From Sneathiellales bacterium (lineage in GTDB: Bacteria; Pseudomonadota; Alphaproteobacteria; JANQFL01), in the NCBI GenBank assembly GCA_028277845.1, contig JANQFL010000020.1, positions 1 to 60,764 on the forward strand: a stretch of DNA of 60,764 bases. Direction: 5' to 3'. A program made the position numbers and the translations under genes. The notes beneath the pieces were generated by a model. The model was not told where the DNA came from and searched no databases. It worked only from the letters and a program-made list of their open reading frames with translations. Shown piece after piece: positions 18,701-27,965 of this stretch. Positions within the stretch are counted from its first letter, which is position 1. Each line of letters begins with the position of its first letter.

Positions 18701-18974
18701 GCCCATGGTGTTCCAGGTCAACCTGGATTTCGTCACGCGGGAAATCACCGCGGGTGCGCCATCGACGCAATGGTGGGTTCAGTTGGCGACGGCCGTCGCG
18801 TTCGGTCTGTCATTCGCCACGGTCCTGACCTTGGTGGTGACGCCGAGCTTGCTCGCTGTCGGCGCCAATGTGAGCGCTTTCCGCGAACGGCGCCGCGTCA
18901 AACGGGCCGAGAAACGCGCGCGCAAAGCCGGTTTGGCGCCCGCACCCGTGACGGCCCCGGCACCGGCCGAGTAA
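15783..18974 (+). CDS. RND family efflux transporter permease subunit
   Basis: A 1063-aa proton-driven inner-membrane pump of the AcrB/MexF superfamily. It has the typical pattern of one helix, a large periplasmic loop, six helices, a second loop and five helices. The GMLVDGAIVVTEYADR stretch holds the conserved acidic helix-4 residues, and PVMLTTITTICGLLPM is the usual late-helix motif. The GTG start overlaps the adaptor stop. It is divergent enough from AcrB that drug specificity cannot be assigned. A strong hairpin ends the operon. Confidence 0.94.
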   Translation: MNAIIDAAIHRSRTVLSALVLILIAGVVAYVTIPKESDPDIQIPIIYVSMSHDGISPDDAERMLIKPMEQKLRTIEGIKEMRSTASEGHASVLLEFEAGHDIDEAKDNVREKVDEAKGDLPEDTDEPTVNEVNVGLFPVLVVTLAGNVPERALLRLATDLKDDLEGLEGVLSADIGGDRDEVVEILIDPVKLESYQISQAELITAVTQNNKLVAAGALDTGKGRFSVKVPGLFESPKDVFDLPIKTSGDGVVTLGDITSIRRTYKDPASFARLDGKQAVALEIRKRLGENIIETIDNVRAFVEEERQGWPANIEVTYSQDKSKDIRTMLTDLQNNVISAILLVMIVVVAALGMRTAGLVGLAIPSSFLIGILYLYIFGLTINIVVLFALILAVGMLVDGAIVVTEYADRKMAEGQTRKDSYALAAKRMSWPIIASTATTLAAFMPLIFWPGVVGEFMKYLPLTLITTLTGSLLMALIFVPTLGSLVGKPGGGNEKTMKALAAAEHGDLNHLRGLTGFYVKSLGFALRHPFKIVMVAAFALVGVQYYYAKNGNGVEFFPDVEPEVAIVMIHARGNLSVWEKDNLVAEVEEKVLPLNDFASVYTRTGSAAEGQEQSADTIGTLTLEFKDWQERRPANVVFEEIRALTRDIAGISVEVRKQEAGPPTGKHIRVQLASRDPSLLEPEVQKIRDYLDTVVGLEDIEDSRPIPGIEWVLSVDREQAGRFGASVVAIGNAVKMVTNGIKADEMRMPDTTKEVDLNVRFFADERTINQLDQLRIPTDFGMIPISNFVTRSAKQKVGKIDRVDGKRVFNVEANVDSAYLVDDKVKEVQAWMKTADIDPRVDVTFKGQDEEQAKASAFLVKAFGVALFVMAIILVTQFNSFYHAFLILTAVIMSTIGVMVGLLVTGQPFGIVMTGIGVIALAGIVVNNNIVLIDTFARLKEQGYPPIEAILRTGAQRLRPVMLTTITTICGLLPMVFQVNLDFVTREITAGAPSTQWWVQLATAVAFGLSFATVLTLVVTPSLLAVGANVSAFRERRRVKRAEKRARKAGLAPAPVTAPAPAE

Positions 18975-18993
18975 CGTTTCATCACATTCAAGG

Positions 18994-19024
18994 AAAAAGG
19001 CGCCGTCAATTCGGCGCCTTTTTT
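18994..19024. terminator. bidirectional Rho-independent terminator
   Basis: An AAAAAGGCGCC/GGCGCCTTTTT stem of 11 bp with an 8-base loop lies between the convergent RND pump and pssA genes. The A/T flanks make it work in both directions. Its right edge touches the pssA stop codon. Confidence 0.9.
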
Positions 19025-19847
19025 ATTGGGTCGGTTCCTGCGGTGGATCGGTTTCTTCCGCTGCGTCTTCCGCGGCCCCACCGCTGCTTTTCCAGTTCTT
19101 GCTAAGCCGCGCGTGGGCACGGATGCTGAAGAAGATCGTCGCAAGATACAGGAAACCGATGACCGAAAGCGTGATCCAGGGATAGGTTGCCAAAGCGGCG
19201 AACAGCAAACCGATGACCAGTAGTACCGGCAGCACCATGTCACGGCGCACGCGGAGCTTCTTGAAGGAATAGGTCGGTACCCGGCTGACCATCATGGCAG
19301 CCAGGAACAGAGTCCACGGGACCACGACATACGGCGTGCGCAGGTATTCGTCACCGATCTGGAAGGCCAGTGCCATGGGCAGAACCGCCAACGCCGCGGA
19401 TACGGGCGCGGACAGGCCGGTGAAGAAATTGCTGGCCCAGGCAGGGCGGTCGGGATCATCCAGTGCCGTATTGAAACGGGCAAGACGCAGTCCCATGCAT
19501 ACGGCAAAAGCCAACACGGCGATCCAACCGACGCCGCCGGCCGTCTGCAGGGTCCAAAGGTACAAGGTCAGCGCCGGCGCAACGCCGAAACAAACCATGT
19601 CCGACAGCGAATCCAGCTCGGCGCCGAATTTGCTCGCCCCTTTGAGCAGCCTGGCCAGACGCCCGTCCAGGCCATCCAGAACGCCTGCCATGAGAATGAA
19701 GGCAACGGCCAATTCCCAACGGTCCTGTTGCGCGAACCGAAACGCTGTCAGACCGAAGCACAAGGCCAGCACGGTCAATATATTGGGCGCCAGAGTATTC
19801 AGCGGCAGCGGGCGCAAGTGGCGTCTCAGGCGTCGTTTCTTTTCCAT
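19023..19847 (-). CDS. pssA: CDP-diacylglycerol--serine O-phosphatidyltransferase
   Basis: Integral membrane enzyme making phosphatidylserine from CDP-diacylglycerol and serine. The CDP-alcohol phosphotransferase signature is intact as DGLDGRLAR...GAELDSLSD (pattern DG-x2-AR...G-x3-D-x3-D). There are about eight hydrophobic helices. The start at 19847 (MEKKRRLRR) lies two bases after the psd stop. An upstream in-frame extension would overlap psd and is rejected. Together with psd it forms the phosphatidylethanolamine branch. Confidence 0.93.
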   Translation of the reverse strand: MEKKRRLRRHLRPLPLNTLAPNILTVLALCFGLTAFRFAQQDRWELAVAFILMAGVLDGLDGRLARLLKGASKFGAELDSLSDMVCFGVAPALTLYLWTLQTAGGVGWIAVLAFAVCMGLRLARFNTALDDPDRPAWASNFFTGLSAPVSAALAVLPMALAFQIGDEYLRTPYVVVPWTLFLAAMMVSRVPTYSFKKLRVRRDMVLPVLLVIGLLFAALATYPWITLSVIGFLYLATIFFSIRAHARLSKNWKSSGGAAEDAAEETDPPQEPTQ

Positions 19848-19849
19848 GG

Positions 19850-20542
19850 TCAGCGTTTCGCCCCGTCCCGCTGCGGTTCCTCGCTGTTGCCGTCGGCGAT
19901 CACCGTTTCGCCGGCAATACACAATTGCCCGACCGATACCAGCGGCGCCATATCGTCATCCAAATAGACATCCACCCGGCTGCCGAAGCGGATCAGGCCG
20001 AAGCGTTCCCCGGCCTGTACGGTTTGCCCCGGTTTGAGCTCGCACAGAATGCGGCGGGCCACCAGTCCGGCAATTTGCACGAATGCCAACTCACGGCCAT
20101 TGGCCATCTTCATCCGCACCGCCATGCGTTCATTGTCCGTGCTGGCCTTGTCCAGGGCGGCATTGAGGAATTTGCCCGGCCGGTATTCCACGGCCAGGAT
20201 CTCGCCATCGGCCGGCGCCCGGTTCACGTGCACATTGAAAACGTTCATGAACACGCTGACGCGTGGGCGGGGGTCGTCCCCCATGCCCAGTTCCGGCGGT
20301 GGCACGGCGTTTTCGACCATTTGAACCACACCGTCGGCGGGGCTGATGATCAGCCCTTGACGGGTTGGCGTGAACCGGTCGGGATCACGGAAGAAATAGG
20401 TACACCAAAGCGTCAGGATGACGCCGATCGCGCCGAGGAAATCGGACAGGAAAAACAGGCCCACCGTGACGACGGCAAAGATGGCGATGAACTTGTGGCC
20501 TTCACGGTGAATGGGAACGAGGACGGAGCGAATGGCTTCCAT
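19850..20542 (-). CDS. psd: phosphatidylserine decarboxylase
   Basis: A 230-aa short-form Psd, typical of alphaproteobacteria. It is pyruvoyl-dependent: the precursor should cleave itself at the Gly-Ser of RFGSRVD (about residues 187-188) to form the pyruvoyl group. Two N-terminal helices (about 17-48) anchor it; SPADGVV and [11 protein letters not shown] are conserved catalytic-domain blocks. It converts the product of pssA, the next gene, into phosphatidylethanolamine. Confidence 0.94.
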   Translation of the reverse strand: MEAIRSVLVPIHREGHKFIAIFAVVTVGLFFLSDFLGAIGVILTLWCTYFFRDPDRFTPTRQGLIISPADGVVQMVENAVPPPELGMGDDPRPRVSVFMNVFNVHVNRAPADGEILAVEYRPGKFLNAALDKASTDNERMAVRMKMANGRELAFVQIAGLVARRILCELKPGQTVQAGERFGLIRFGSRVDVYLDDDMAPLVSVGQLCIAGETVIADGNSEEPQRDGAKR

Positions 20543-20584
20543 GGACGTGCGGTACTCTTTGGCGGGTCAAATGCGGCGCACAGT

Positions 20585-22462
20585 TTACTGTGCCGCCGGT
20601 TCGAGCGTAAGAGACTTCGTTTCTTCGGTTTCGTCCAGCATTTCGTGCATACGTTCCTGATATTCCGCGACTTGCTGCTGACGGGCCCACATTTCGGCAT
20701 ACCGTCCGTCCATACGCAGGAGGTCGCCGTGCCGGCCCCGTTCGACGATACGTCCTTCGTCCAGCACGATGATTTCATCTGCGTCGACCACCGTGGACAA
20801 GCGGTGCGCGATGATCAATGTCGTACGGTCGGCCGACACCTCGCGCAGACTGGCCTGGATTTCTTTTTCGGTCTTGGAATCCAGCGCGGATGTGGCTTCG
20901 TCGAACAGTAGAATGCGCGGTTTCTTCAGTATGGTGCGGGCGATGGCCACGCGCTGTTTTTCGCCGCCGGACAGTTTGAGGCCGCGTTCACCGACCATGG
21001 TGTCGTATCCGTCCGGCAATCCGGAGACGAAATCGTCGATGCGCGCCAACTTGGCCGCTTCCTGGATATCCGGCAACGTGGCGTCGGGCCGGCCGTAGGC
21101 GATGTTGTAGCGGATGGTGTCGTTGAACAGGACCGTATCCTGGGGCACGATGCCGATGGCGTCCCGCACCGACCCCTGGGTCACGTCCCGGATATCCTGA
21201 CCGTCGATCTTCACCGCGCCTTCGGCAACATCGTAGAAACGGAACAGGATCCTGGAGATCGTTGACTTGCCGGCACCCGATGGGCCGACGATGGCCACCG
21301 TCTTACCGGCCGGCACCGAAAAATTGACGTCATGCAGGATCGGCCGGCGGGATTCGTACTGAAACCACACCGCGTCGAATTCGACCGAACCGCCGTCGAC
21401 GGCGAGCGGAACCGCGGAAGGTTTGTCCTGGACCTCGGAGTGTACGGCGATCAATTCGAACATCTTTTCCATGTCGACCAGCGACTGCTTGATTTCCCGG
21501 TAGACGAAACCGAGGAAATTCAGCGGCATGAACAACTGCATCATGAAGGCGTTGATGGCGACGAAATCACCCATCGACAAGGTCCCGTTGGCGACGCCCG
21601 TACCCGCCATGATGAGGATAATGAACAAGCCGCCGCCGATGATGCCGCCCTGCCCCACATTGAGCATGGCGAGCGACGTCTGGCTGCGGACGGCGGCGCT
21701 TTCATAGCGTTCCATGGCCGAATCGAATCGCCGCGCCTCGTGGGCTTCGTTGCCGAAATACTTCACCGTCTCGAAATTCAGCAGGCTGTCGATGGCCTTG
21801 GTGTTGGCCTCGCTGTCCTGTTTGTTCATCTCACGCCGGAACTTCAGGCGCCATTCGGTCACGATCAGCGTGAAAGCGATATAGCCGCTCACCGTAACGA
21901 ACGTGACAAGGGCGAACCATGCGTCGAAACGGAACAGAAAAATGCCGCAGACCAGGCCGATTTCCAGCAGCGTCGGCAGTATATTGAAGAGAGTGAAACG
22001 CAACAGGAAATCGATCCCCTTCGTGCCCCGCTCAATGACCCGCGACAGGCCGCCGGTGCGCCGTTCCAGATGAAATCGCAAAGACAATCCGTGCAGATGG
22101 CGAAACGTCCGCAATGCCACCTGGCGCAAAGCGTGCTGGCCGACCCGGGCGAACGCGGCATCTCGCAACTCGCCAAATGCCTGCGACATGACCCGCGCCA
22201 CCGCATAGGCGGCGATCAGGCCGATCGGCAGAACGATGGCGGCATTGAGGTCACCGCCCAATTCGTCAACGACAAGCCCCAAAAAGAACGGAACGGAAAC
22301 ACTGGCGACCTTCGCCAGTATCAGAAAGACCATGGCGAGAAGAACACGGACCTTCAGTTGAGGCAGCCCTTTCGGCCACAGATACGGCAGTAGCGATATC
22401 AGCGTCTGCCAGTGGCTACGCCCACCCGATGTGGCCGAAGGATCAAAGGCCTCAGTTGTCAT
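20585..22462 (-). CDS. ABC exporter, Atm1/HMT1 type (fused permease-ATPase)
   Basis: A 625-aa half-transporter that would homodimerise in the inner membrane. Six helices in the first 320 residues are followed by an ATPase domain with Walker A GPSGAGKST, signature LSGGEKQRVAIART and Walker B ILLFDEATSALD. The sequence around LSLRFHLERRTGGLSRVIERGTKGI and LNFETVKYFGNE is typical of the Atm1 subgroup, which exports glutathione-linked persulfide or metal compounds. Its stop lies 43 bp before psd, so co-transcription with the phospholipid genes is possible. Confidence 0.92.
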   Translation of the reverse strand: MTTEAFDPSATSGGRSHWQTLISLLPYLWPKGLPQLKVRVLLAMVFLILAKVASVSVPFFLGLVVDELGGDLNAAIVLPIGLIAAYAVARVMSQAFGELRDAAFARVGQHALRQVALRTFRHLHGLSLRFHLERRTGGLSRVIERGTKGIDFLLRFTLFNILPTLLEIGLVCGIFLFRFDAWFALVTFVTVSGYIAFTLIVTEWRLKFRREMNKQDSEANTKAIDSLLNFETVKYFGNEAHEARRFDSAMERYESAAVRSQTSLAMLNVGQGGIIGGGLFIILIMAGTGVANGTLSMGDFVAINAFMMQLFMPLNFLGFVYREIKQSLVDMEKMFELIAVHSEVQDKPSAVPLAVDGGSVEFDAVWFQYESRRPILHDVNFSVPAGKTVAIVGPSGAGKSTISRILFRFYDVAEGAVKIDGQDIRDVTQGSVRDAIGIVPQDTVLFNDTIRYNIAYGRPDATLPDIQEAAKLARIDDFVSGLPDGYDTMVGERGLKLSGGEKQRVAIARTILKKPRILLFDEATSALDSKTEKEIQASLREVSADRTTLIIAHRLSTVVDADEIIVLDEGRIVERGRHGDLLRMDGRYAEMWARQQQVAEYQERMHEMLDETEETKSLTLEPAAQ

Positions 22463-22664
22463 TCTTCACCTGGTCGCTGGGAAAACCTTACGGATTTCAA
22501 AGATTTTTACGAATTATGGCTTCGTATCTATATGGTCACGGCATACCGTTTTACCAAACCTTAAGGCGGGCAGGGCATGGTTTCTTGTACGGAGGATCGC
22601 GTTCCGGCAATGACTCGGAATGGCCGGTTTCGTCGGTCCTGACGGAGTATAGGGTACTTGCGAA

Positions 22665-23096
22665 ATGACAGACACGGCGATAGGCACACTTCCCGACTTC
22701 AATGAGATTCTCGATAACGCGCAATCGCGTTTGGCCGAGATGCACCCGGACCTGCCGGTGAATTTCCGCTTCCATTGGCGGGAAATTCCGTTCACGGCGC
22801 GTATCGACGATTTTAGCGGCCAGACCAGGCTGCGGCTGATTTGCGATCTCGGGGTCGTTCCCTACACGGCCGAAAACCCCGGACTGCGCCAGGCGATGAT
22901 GGGTCTGGTTCATACCGGCGATCTAGGAGACGGCGCGCGCTACGCCATGGGCGGTGAAAACCGGGTCAATCTGGTCGGCGATGCGCCCGTACCCGAGGAT
23001 CTCAGCGGCACTTCGATCATCGCCACGGTCACCGGGTTCCTGCTCAAGCTGCGTCCTTACATCGACCTGGCGCGGGACTCACACGCCCTCGCCTGA
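22665..23096 (+). CDS. conserved hypothetical protein, possibly YbjN/CesT-like fold
   Basis: A 143-aa soluble protein without signal or membrane segments. Its alternation of strands and helices (VNFRFHWREIPFTARIDDF, TRLRLICDLGVVPYTAENP, C-terminal SIIATVTGFLLKLRPYIDLA) resembles YbjN-like or secretion-chaperone-like folds, but this is a weak guess. It is transcribed away from the Atm1-type gene, and its TGA directly abuts the stop codon of the convergent LysM gene. Confidence 0.6.
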   Translation: MTDTAIGTLPDFNEILDNAQSRLAEMHPDLPVNFRFHWREIPFTARIDDFSGQTRLRLICDLGVVPYTAENPGLRQAMMGLVHTGDLGDGARYAMGGENRVNLVGDAPVPEDLSGTSIIATVTGFLLKLRPYIDLARDSHALA

Positions 23097-24503
23097 TCAG
23101 TTCACCCGGGGCAGGCTGAAGATCTGACCGGGATAGATCAGATCCGGGTTGCGGATCTGATCCTCGTTGGCCTGGTAAATCACCGAATAGCGCAGACCAT
23201 GGCCGTATGTCCGCCGGGCGATACGCCACAAGCTGTTGCCCGGCTGGACGATGACGTGGCCCGGTTCGAGCGTGATCTGGGCCGCACTGGCGCGGCTGAA
23301 CGGGAGCTCGATCCGCGCCGCGACCTTGCCGCCCTGTTCCACCTGGTCGACCCGAAGCTTATGAACGCCCGGTTCGATCGCTTCTTCCGGCTTGACCTGC
23401 CAGCGACCCTCGTCATCCGCCTTGGCGGCGCCCACAGGCTTGTTGTCCACATAGGCCTGCACGCTCTTGCCGGGTTCCGCCTTGCCGGACAACACGACCT
23501 CACCCTTCTCGTCATAGTCGACCGATTTGAGCGCCAGCCCTTTCGGTTCGTCCGTCTTGTCCTCTGGCGGCGGCGCTTGCAGAACCGTGCTGGCCCCGCC
23601 TTCCTTCGGCGTCATGACCGCAATGACCGGTTCCTTTTCCTGCTTGGGCGGTGCCGAGCAATCCGGCACGGCAATGACCACGACGGACTCCGATTCGACG
23701 GGTTTGCCGTCCGCGCCGATGGCGATGAGTCGCAGTTGGCGGGATCCACTGCGCATGGCCTGACTGACCAGCAGCACCCATTCGCCGTTGGCGTCCGCAT
23801 TGACCTGACCGAGCGGCTGTTCGCCGTCCCAGACGGTCACCTCCGCGTTCGCTTCCGCCCGCCCCGCGATCACGGCCGTGCACTGCTGGCTGATCCGCAC
23901 CACATCGAAACTCGGCCGTTTCATCGGCGGCGCCGATTGCGGTGCGGGTTGTGCCGTATGCACCGGCGGCGTCTGCGGCGTCAGAACGGCGACCTTCTTC
24001 TCCGGTTCCGGCGCGGCCTTTTTGTCGGACGCGCTGCTCGACGCTTGCGTGGAGGGTTGCGTATCCGGTGCGCCCGCCGTCACCGCGCTGTCGGCCTTTT
24101 TCTCCACCGTCTTGACACCGTCCTGGACCGCCTTCCGGCCGGTCTCGACGGCCGTCTTCACCGCCTCCTCCGCGGCCGGTTTTTCGGCCTTTTGCGGGCT
24201 GGGTTCGGCCGCCTTGTCGGCAGGTTTTTCCTTTACCGACGGCGCGGAACCGGCGGCCTCGGTCGCCGGCGGCGGCGTTTTCGATGCGGTTGCCGGCGGG
24301 GCCGGCGGCACGGCATGGGACGGCGCGGATACCGACGGCGTGCGTGGTGCCGTTGTGCCGGGACTCGTCGCGGTCTTGGGGGTTTCGGGCCGTTTTACGG
24401 CCGTTCGCGAGGGTTCGTCCTCGGGCAAAAACCAGAAACCCGCGATGGAGAGCACGATTACGGCCACTGCGACGACGGCCGCGATTATCCCTTTACCTTG
24501 CAC
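23097..24503 (-). CDS. LysM domain envelope protein with proline/alanine-rich region
   Basis: A 468-aa protein with an N-terminal membrane anchor (about residues 5-27). A low-complexity Ala/Pro/Lys segment follows (to about 195), then Ig-like beta segments (SQQCTAVIAGRAEANAEVTVWDGEQPLGQVNADANGEW and VVLSGKAEPGKSVQAYVDNKPVGAAKADDEGRW). The C-terminal LysM domain begins VQPGNSLWRIARRTYG. LysM binds peptidoglycan, so the protein likely spans from the inner membrane to the wall. It ends exactly at the stop of the opposing gene with no spacer. Confidence 0.85.
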   Translation of the reverse strand: MQGKGIIAAVVAVAVIVLSIAGFWFLPEDEPSRTAVKRPETPKTATSPGTTAPRTPSVSAPSHAVPPAPPATASKTPPPATEAAGSAPSVKEKPADKAAEPSPQKAEKPAAEEAVKTAVETGRKAVQDGVKTVEKKADSAVTAGAPDTQPSTQASSSASDKKAAPEPEKKVAVLTPQTPPVHTAQPAPQSAPPMKRPSFDVVRISQQCTAVIAGRAEANAEVTVWDGEQPLGQVNADANGEWVLLVSQAMRSGSRQLRLIAIGADGKPVESESVVVIAVPDCSAPPKQEKEPVIAVMTPKEGGASTVLQAPPPEDKTDEPKGLALKSVDYDEKGEVVLSGKAEPGKSVQAYVDNKPVGAAKADDEGRWQVKPEEAIEPGVHKLRVDQVEQGGKVAARIELPFSRASAAQITLEPGHVIVQPGNSLWRIARRTYGHGLRYSVIYQANEDQIRNPDLIYPGQIFSLPRVN

Positions 24504-24586
24504 AAAATCACCAAGAATTGGATCGCTACTGTCACAAAACTACCACGACTTGCGACACAATCGCCAGACGGCAGGTTGTAGCAGGG

Positions 24587-25474
24587 TTATTTCGGCCGCT
24601 CGACTTTGTTTTTGATGGGCGGCAGCGACAGGATGTAGACGGAAATCGCCCGCAAGTCGGCATCGCTCAGGTATTTCAGGCCGAACGTGATGGCCTCGTC
24701 CATGGCGCCCTGGACGTTGTCGAAATCGGGTTTGAGACCGGTTTTCATCAGTCCCGCCAGATCTTCCACCGTCCAGTCGCCGATCCCCGTCGCCGGGTCG
24801 GGTGTGATGTTCGGCACCAGTTCGCCGTCCGGTCCATCCACGGTGCCGGCCATGTCCTTGGCCAGGTCGAGCCCCCCCATGGCCGTCCTGGGCGTATGGC
24901 ATTCGCCGCAGTGCGCCATGGCCCGCGTCAGGTAGGCACCCCGGTTCCATTCGTCGTTCCGCGCCGGATCGGGTGCGAAAGGGGTGTCGTCGAAGTAGAG
25001 CCACTTCCAGCCGAACAAGGTAAAACGCCAGGAAAACGGAAAGGACAGATCGTGCGCCTTGTTGACCCGCCGCACCGGCGCCAGGGAAAACAGGTAGGCC
25101 CGTATGGCCTCGACGTCGTCGGGCTTCATGGCGGCATAGCTGGCGTAGGGAAACACCGGATACAGGTGGGCGCCGTCGGGACGGATGCCGCGGCGCACGG
25201 CCCGGTCGAATTCGGCCGCCGACCAGGACCCGATGCCGGTTTCCTCGTCCGGCGTGATGTTCGGGCTGAAGAACGTGCCGAACGGCGTCTTGAACGCCCG
25301 GCCGCCGGCGAACGCGCCGCCCTTGCCTTTCGTGTCCGTGTGGCAACCGACACACCCCGCCGCCCGGACCAGGTACTGACCACGCGCGACCGGGTCGGTC
25401 GAATTCCGGGCGAGTGCCTGTTCCGCCGCCACGCAGACCGCCGCGGAAACCACCACACTGAAAAACCGCCTCAT
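24587..25474 (-). CDS. dihaem cytochrome c
   Basis: A 295-aa exported cytochrome. The N-terminal signal peptide ends near residue 23 (ALA). Two haem-binding CxxCH motifs are present: CVGCH (41-45) and CGECH (about 189-193), with distal methionines available in each half. It resembles the dihaem cytochrome subunits of membrane dehydrogenases (for example flavin or molybdenum alcohol/aldehyde dehydrogenases), and would carry electrons in the periplasm. No partner dehydrogenase is adjacent; the GMC enzyme 23 kb away is a remote possibility. Confidence 0.88.
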   Translation of the reverse strand: MRRFFSVVVSAAVCVAAEQALARNSTDPVARGQYLVRAAGCVGCHTDTKGKGGAFAGGRAFKTPFGTFFSPNITPDEETGIGSWSAAEFDRAVRRGIRPDGAHLYPVFPYASYAAMKPDDVEAIRAYLFSLAPVRRVNKAHDLSFPFSWRFTLFGWKWLYFDDTPFAPDPARNDEWNRGAYLTRAMAHCGECHTPRTAMGGLDLAKDMAGTVDGPDGELVPNITPDPATGIGDWTVEDLAGLMKTGLKPDFDNVQGAMDEAITFGLKYLSDADLRAISVYILSLPPIKNKVERPK

Positions 25475-25587
25475 CGAGCCAAAACTCCTCCAAAATGCCC
25501 CGTTTTTCGAACACGGGCGGGGTTGCCGATTAACATCCTGCTAGGACCGCTGGGATATCATAACCTGTCCACCAGGCAGACACATTC

Positions 25588-25974
25588 TTACTTGGGCAGG
25601 TGGACCCGATGGAGTTTGGAAGCATACCCATGCACCTTGTCGTGCACACGAATATCGACCGATGCCGTTCCCGCCGGAACGGCCACGCCGCCGAGCGAGC
25701 GGGTGAACGGCTGCTCCTCCACATGGGGATGCAGCAGAACCCGTTGCCCCAGAACCTGGCCGTCGGGCGACAAGACCTCCCAGCCGTCGGCATAATGGTT
25801 CCATCCGGTATCGCCATGGCGCACGGTGACGTCAAAGCGGTAGACACCGGCACCGGTTTTCACCACATTCACCGCGATAATTTCAGCTTCGCCGGCATGA
25901 GCCGTCATCGTGCATCCGATGGCAACGGCGCCGGCCAATAGTTTAAGGTATTGTCCGATCATGGAGAAACTCAC
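25588..25974 (-). CDS. periplasmic hypothetical protein
   Basis: Not recognised. The 124-128 aa product has a signal peptide (hydrophobic run LKLLAGAVAIGC, cleavage after AHA). The mature part is small and beta-rich, with ADGWEVLSPDGQVLGQRVLLHPHVEEQPF. The start may be GTG 25974 or ATG 25962. The latter shares the palindrome CATG with the start codon of the divergent gene, so the two genes begin head to head. Confidence 0.65.
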   Translation of the reverse strand: MSFSMIGQYLKLLAGAVAIGCTMTAHAGEAEIIAVNVVKTGAGVYRFDVTVRHGDTGWNHYADGWEVLSPDGQVLGQRVLLHPHVEEQPFTRSLGGVAVPAGTASVDIRVHDKVHGYASKLHRVHLPK

Positions 25975-26545
25975 GTCCCTCTGCGTTTATTGCGGCTCCA
26001 GCAACAAGGTATCGCCCGCCCACCAGGACGCCGCGAAACGGCTGGGCACCATCCTCGGGAACAACAGTGTCCGCCTGGTCTATGGCGGCGGCCGTGTCGG
26101 TCTGATGGGCATCGCCGCCGACGCGGTGTTGGAGGCCGGCGGCGACGTCATCGGAATCATCCCTTACCACCTCCACGATATCGAAGTGGGTCACAAAGGT
26201 GTGACCGAACTGATCGTGACGAACAGCATGCATGAGCGCAAACAGAAGATGTTCGAACTTTCCGACGCGTTCGCCGTGCTGCCGGGCGGGCTGGGCACAA
26301 TGGACGAGACGTTCGAGATTTTGACCTGGAAGCAGCTGCAGTTGCACGACAAGCCGGTCATCCTGGTCGACAATGACGGCTATTGGTCCCCGTTTCTCGG
26401 CCTTGTCGATCATATCGTCGACAGCGGCTTCGCCAGGCCGTCGATCAAGGACTTCTTCATCACCGTACCCACGGTCGAGGATATCATACCGGCCATCGCC
26501 GCGGCGCCGGCGGGAAGAATTCCGTCGGAACCGGATTTGCTGTAG
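25961..26545 (+). CDS. LOG family protein (TIGR00730; nucleoside 5'-monophosphate phosphoribohydrolase-like)
   Basis: A 194-aa Rossmann-fold protein of the LONELY GUY / 'lysine decarboxylase-like' family. It has the glycine-rich start VYCGSSNKVSP, GGGRVGLMG, and the diagnostic PGGLGTMDE motif with an upstream arginine (MHERKQKMFELSD). Members cut the base from AMP or cytokinin monophosphates. The start at 25961 fits the family N-terminus; longer frames add nothing. Confidence 0.88.
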   Translation: MEKLTSLCVYCGSSNKVSPAHQDAAKRLGTILGNNSVRLVYGGGRVGLMGIAADAVLEAGGDVIGIIPYHLHDIEVGHKGVTELIVTNSMHERKQKMFELSDAFAVLPGGLGTMDETFEILTWKQLQLHDKPVILVDNDGYWSPFLGLVDHIVDSGFARPSIKDFFITVPTVEDIIPAIAAAPAGRIPSEPDLL

Positions 26546-26686
26546 CGCCGCGCGCCTGTCCCAAAGGCCGGTTTCGGCCGGAAAACGGCGACTTGACCGC
26601 GTCCCTTGCAGTATTCGGCACGGGTGATATGTTCCCGGCCGAGAATTGAGCGATTTGCCCGTTTTTCTGCCCCCGAGAGGACTTTC

Positions 26687-27901
26687 ATGGCGAAGATTAA
26701 AGTGGAAAACCCGGTCGTCGAGATCGACGGCGACGAGATGACCCGCATCATCTGGGCCTTCATCAAGGACAAGCTGATCCTGCCGTATCTGGACATCGAT
26801 CTGAAATACTACGATCTGAGCATCCAGAAGCGCGACGAGACCGACGATCAGATCACCATCGACGCCGCCAACGCCATCAAGCAATACGGCGTCGGCGTCA
26901 AGTGCGCCACCATCACGCCGGACGAGGCCCGGGTCGAGGAGTTCGGCCTGAAGAAGATGTGGCGTTCGCCCAACGGCACCATCCGCAACATCCTCGGCGG
27001 CACCGTGTTCCGCGAGCCCATTATCTGCGACAACGTTCCGCGCCTGGTGCCGGGCTGGACCCAGCCCATCGTCGTCGGCCGTCACGCCTTCGGCGACCAG
27101 TACCGCGCCACCGACTTCGTCGTGCCCGGCAAGGGCAAGCTGACCATCAAGTTCGTGCCGGAAGACGGCGGCGAGACCATCGAACACGAGGTCTTCGACT
27201 TCCCCGGCGGCGGCGTCGCCATGTCCATGTACAACCTGGACGAATCGATCCGCGGCTTTGCCCGGGCCAGCTTCAACTACGGCCTGGCCCGCGGCTGGCC
27301 GGTGTATATGTCGACCAAGAACACGATCATGAAAGCCTACGACGGCCGCTTCAAGGACCTGTTCGAGGAGATCTTCAACGCCGAGTTCAAGGACAAGTTC
27401 GAGGAAGCCAACATCACCTACGAACACCGGCTGATCGACGACATGGTGGCCTGCGCCCTGAAATGGAGCGGCGGTTTCGTCTGGGCCTGTAAGAACTACG
27501 ACGGCGACGTGCAGTCGGACATCGTCGCCCAGGGCTTCGGTTCGCTCGGCCTGATGACGTCGGTTTTGTCGACGCCCGACGGCAAGACCGCCGAGGCCGA
27601 GGCGGCCCACGGCACGGTCACCCGCCACTACCGCCTGCACCAGCAGGGCAAGGAAACCTCGACCAACCCGATCGCCTCGATCTTCGCCTGGACGCGCGGC
27701 TTCAAGCACCGGGCCAAACTGGACGGCAACGACGAACTGGCCAACTTCGCCGAGTCCCTCGAGAAGGTCTGCATCAACACGGTCGAGAGCGGTCACATGA
27801 CCAAGGACCTGGCGCTGCTCATCGGCCCCGATCAGGCCTGGATGACCACCAACCAGTTCCTCGACAAGATCGACGAGAACCTGCAGAAGGCCATCGGCTG
27901 A
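26687..27901 (+). CDS. icd: NADP-dependent isocitrate dehydrogenase
   Basis: A 404-aa homodimeric (eukaryote-like, type II) NADP-IDH of the TCA cycle, converting isocitrate to 2-oxoglutarate. It begins [21 protein letters not shown] and includes SPNGTIRN (substrate phosphate-site loop) and the metal-binding [17 protein letters not shown] lies six bases before the ATG at 26687, ruling out longer frames. It is followed by a strong terminator. Confidence 0.95.
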   Translation: MAKIKVENPVVEIDGDEMTRIIWAFIKDKLILPYLDIDLKYYDLSIQKRDETDDQITIDAANAIKQYGVGVKCATITPDEARVEEFGLKKMWRSPNGTIRNILGGTVFREPIICDNVPRLVPGWTQPIVVGRHAFGDQYRATDFVVPGKGKLTIKFVPEDGGETIEHEVFDFPGGGVAMSMYNLDESIRGFARASFNYGLARGWPVYMSTKNTIMKAYDGRFKDLFEEIFNAEFKDKFEEANITYEHRLIDDMVACALKWSGGFVWACKNYDGDVQSDIVAQGFGSLGLMTSVLSTPDGKTAEAEAAHGTVTRHYRLHQQGKETSTNPIASIFAWTRGFKHRAKLDGNDELANFAESLEKVCINTVESGHMTKDLALLIGPDQAWMTTNQFLDKIDENLQKAIG

Positions 27902-27926
27902 TTGCAGGTCCGGCAAAAGTCACTGG

Positions 27927-27959
27927 AAGCGGCCCGGGTCATCCCGGGCCGCTTTCGTT
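27927..27959. terminator. bidirectional terminator after icd
   Basis: AAGCGGCCCGGG and CCCGGGCCGCTT form a 12-bp stem around a 4-base loop, followed by TCGTTTT. It lies between convergent icd and the K+ channel gene and can end both. Confidence 0.9.
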
Positions 27960-27965
27960 TTGGGA

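Noticed and set aside
25943-27916. Long antisense frame opposite the LOG-family and icd genes
   Set aside because: Mirror of two well-supported genes; no own start signal.
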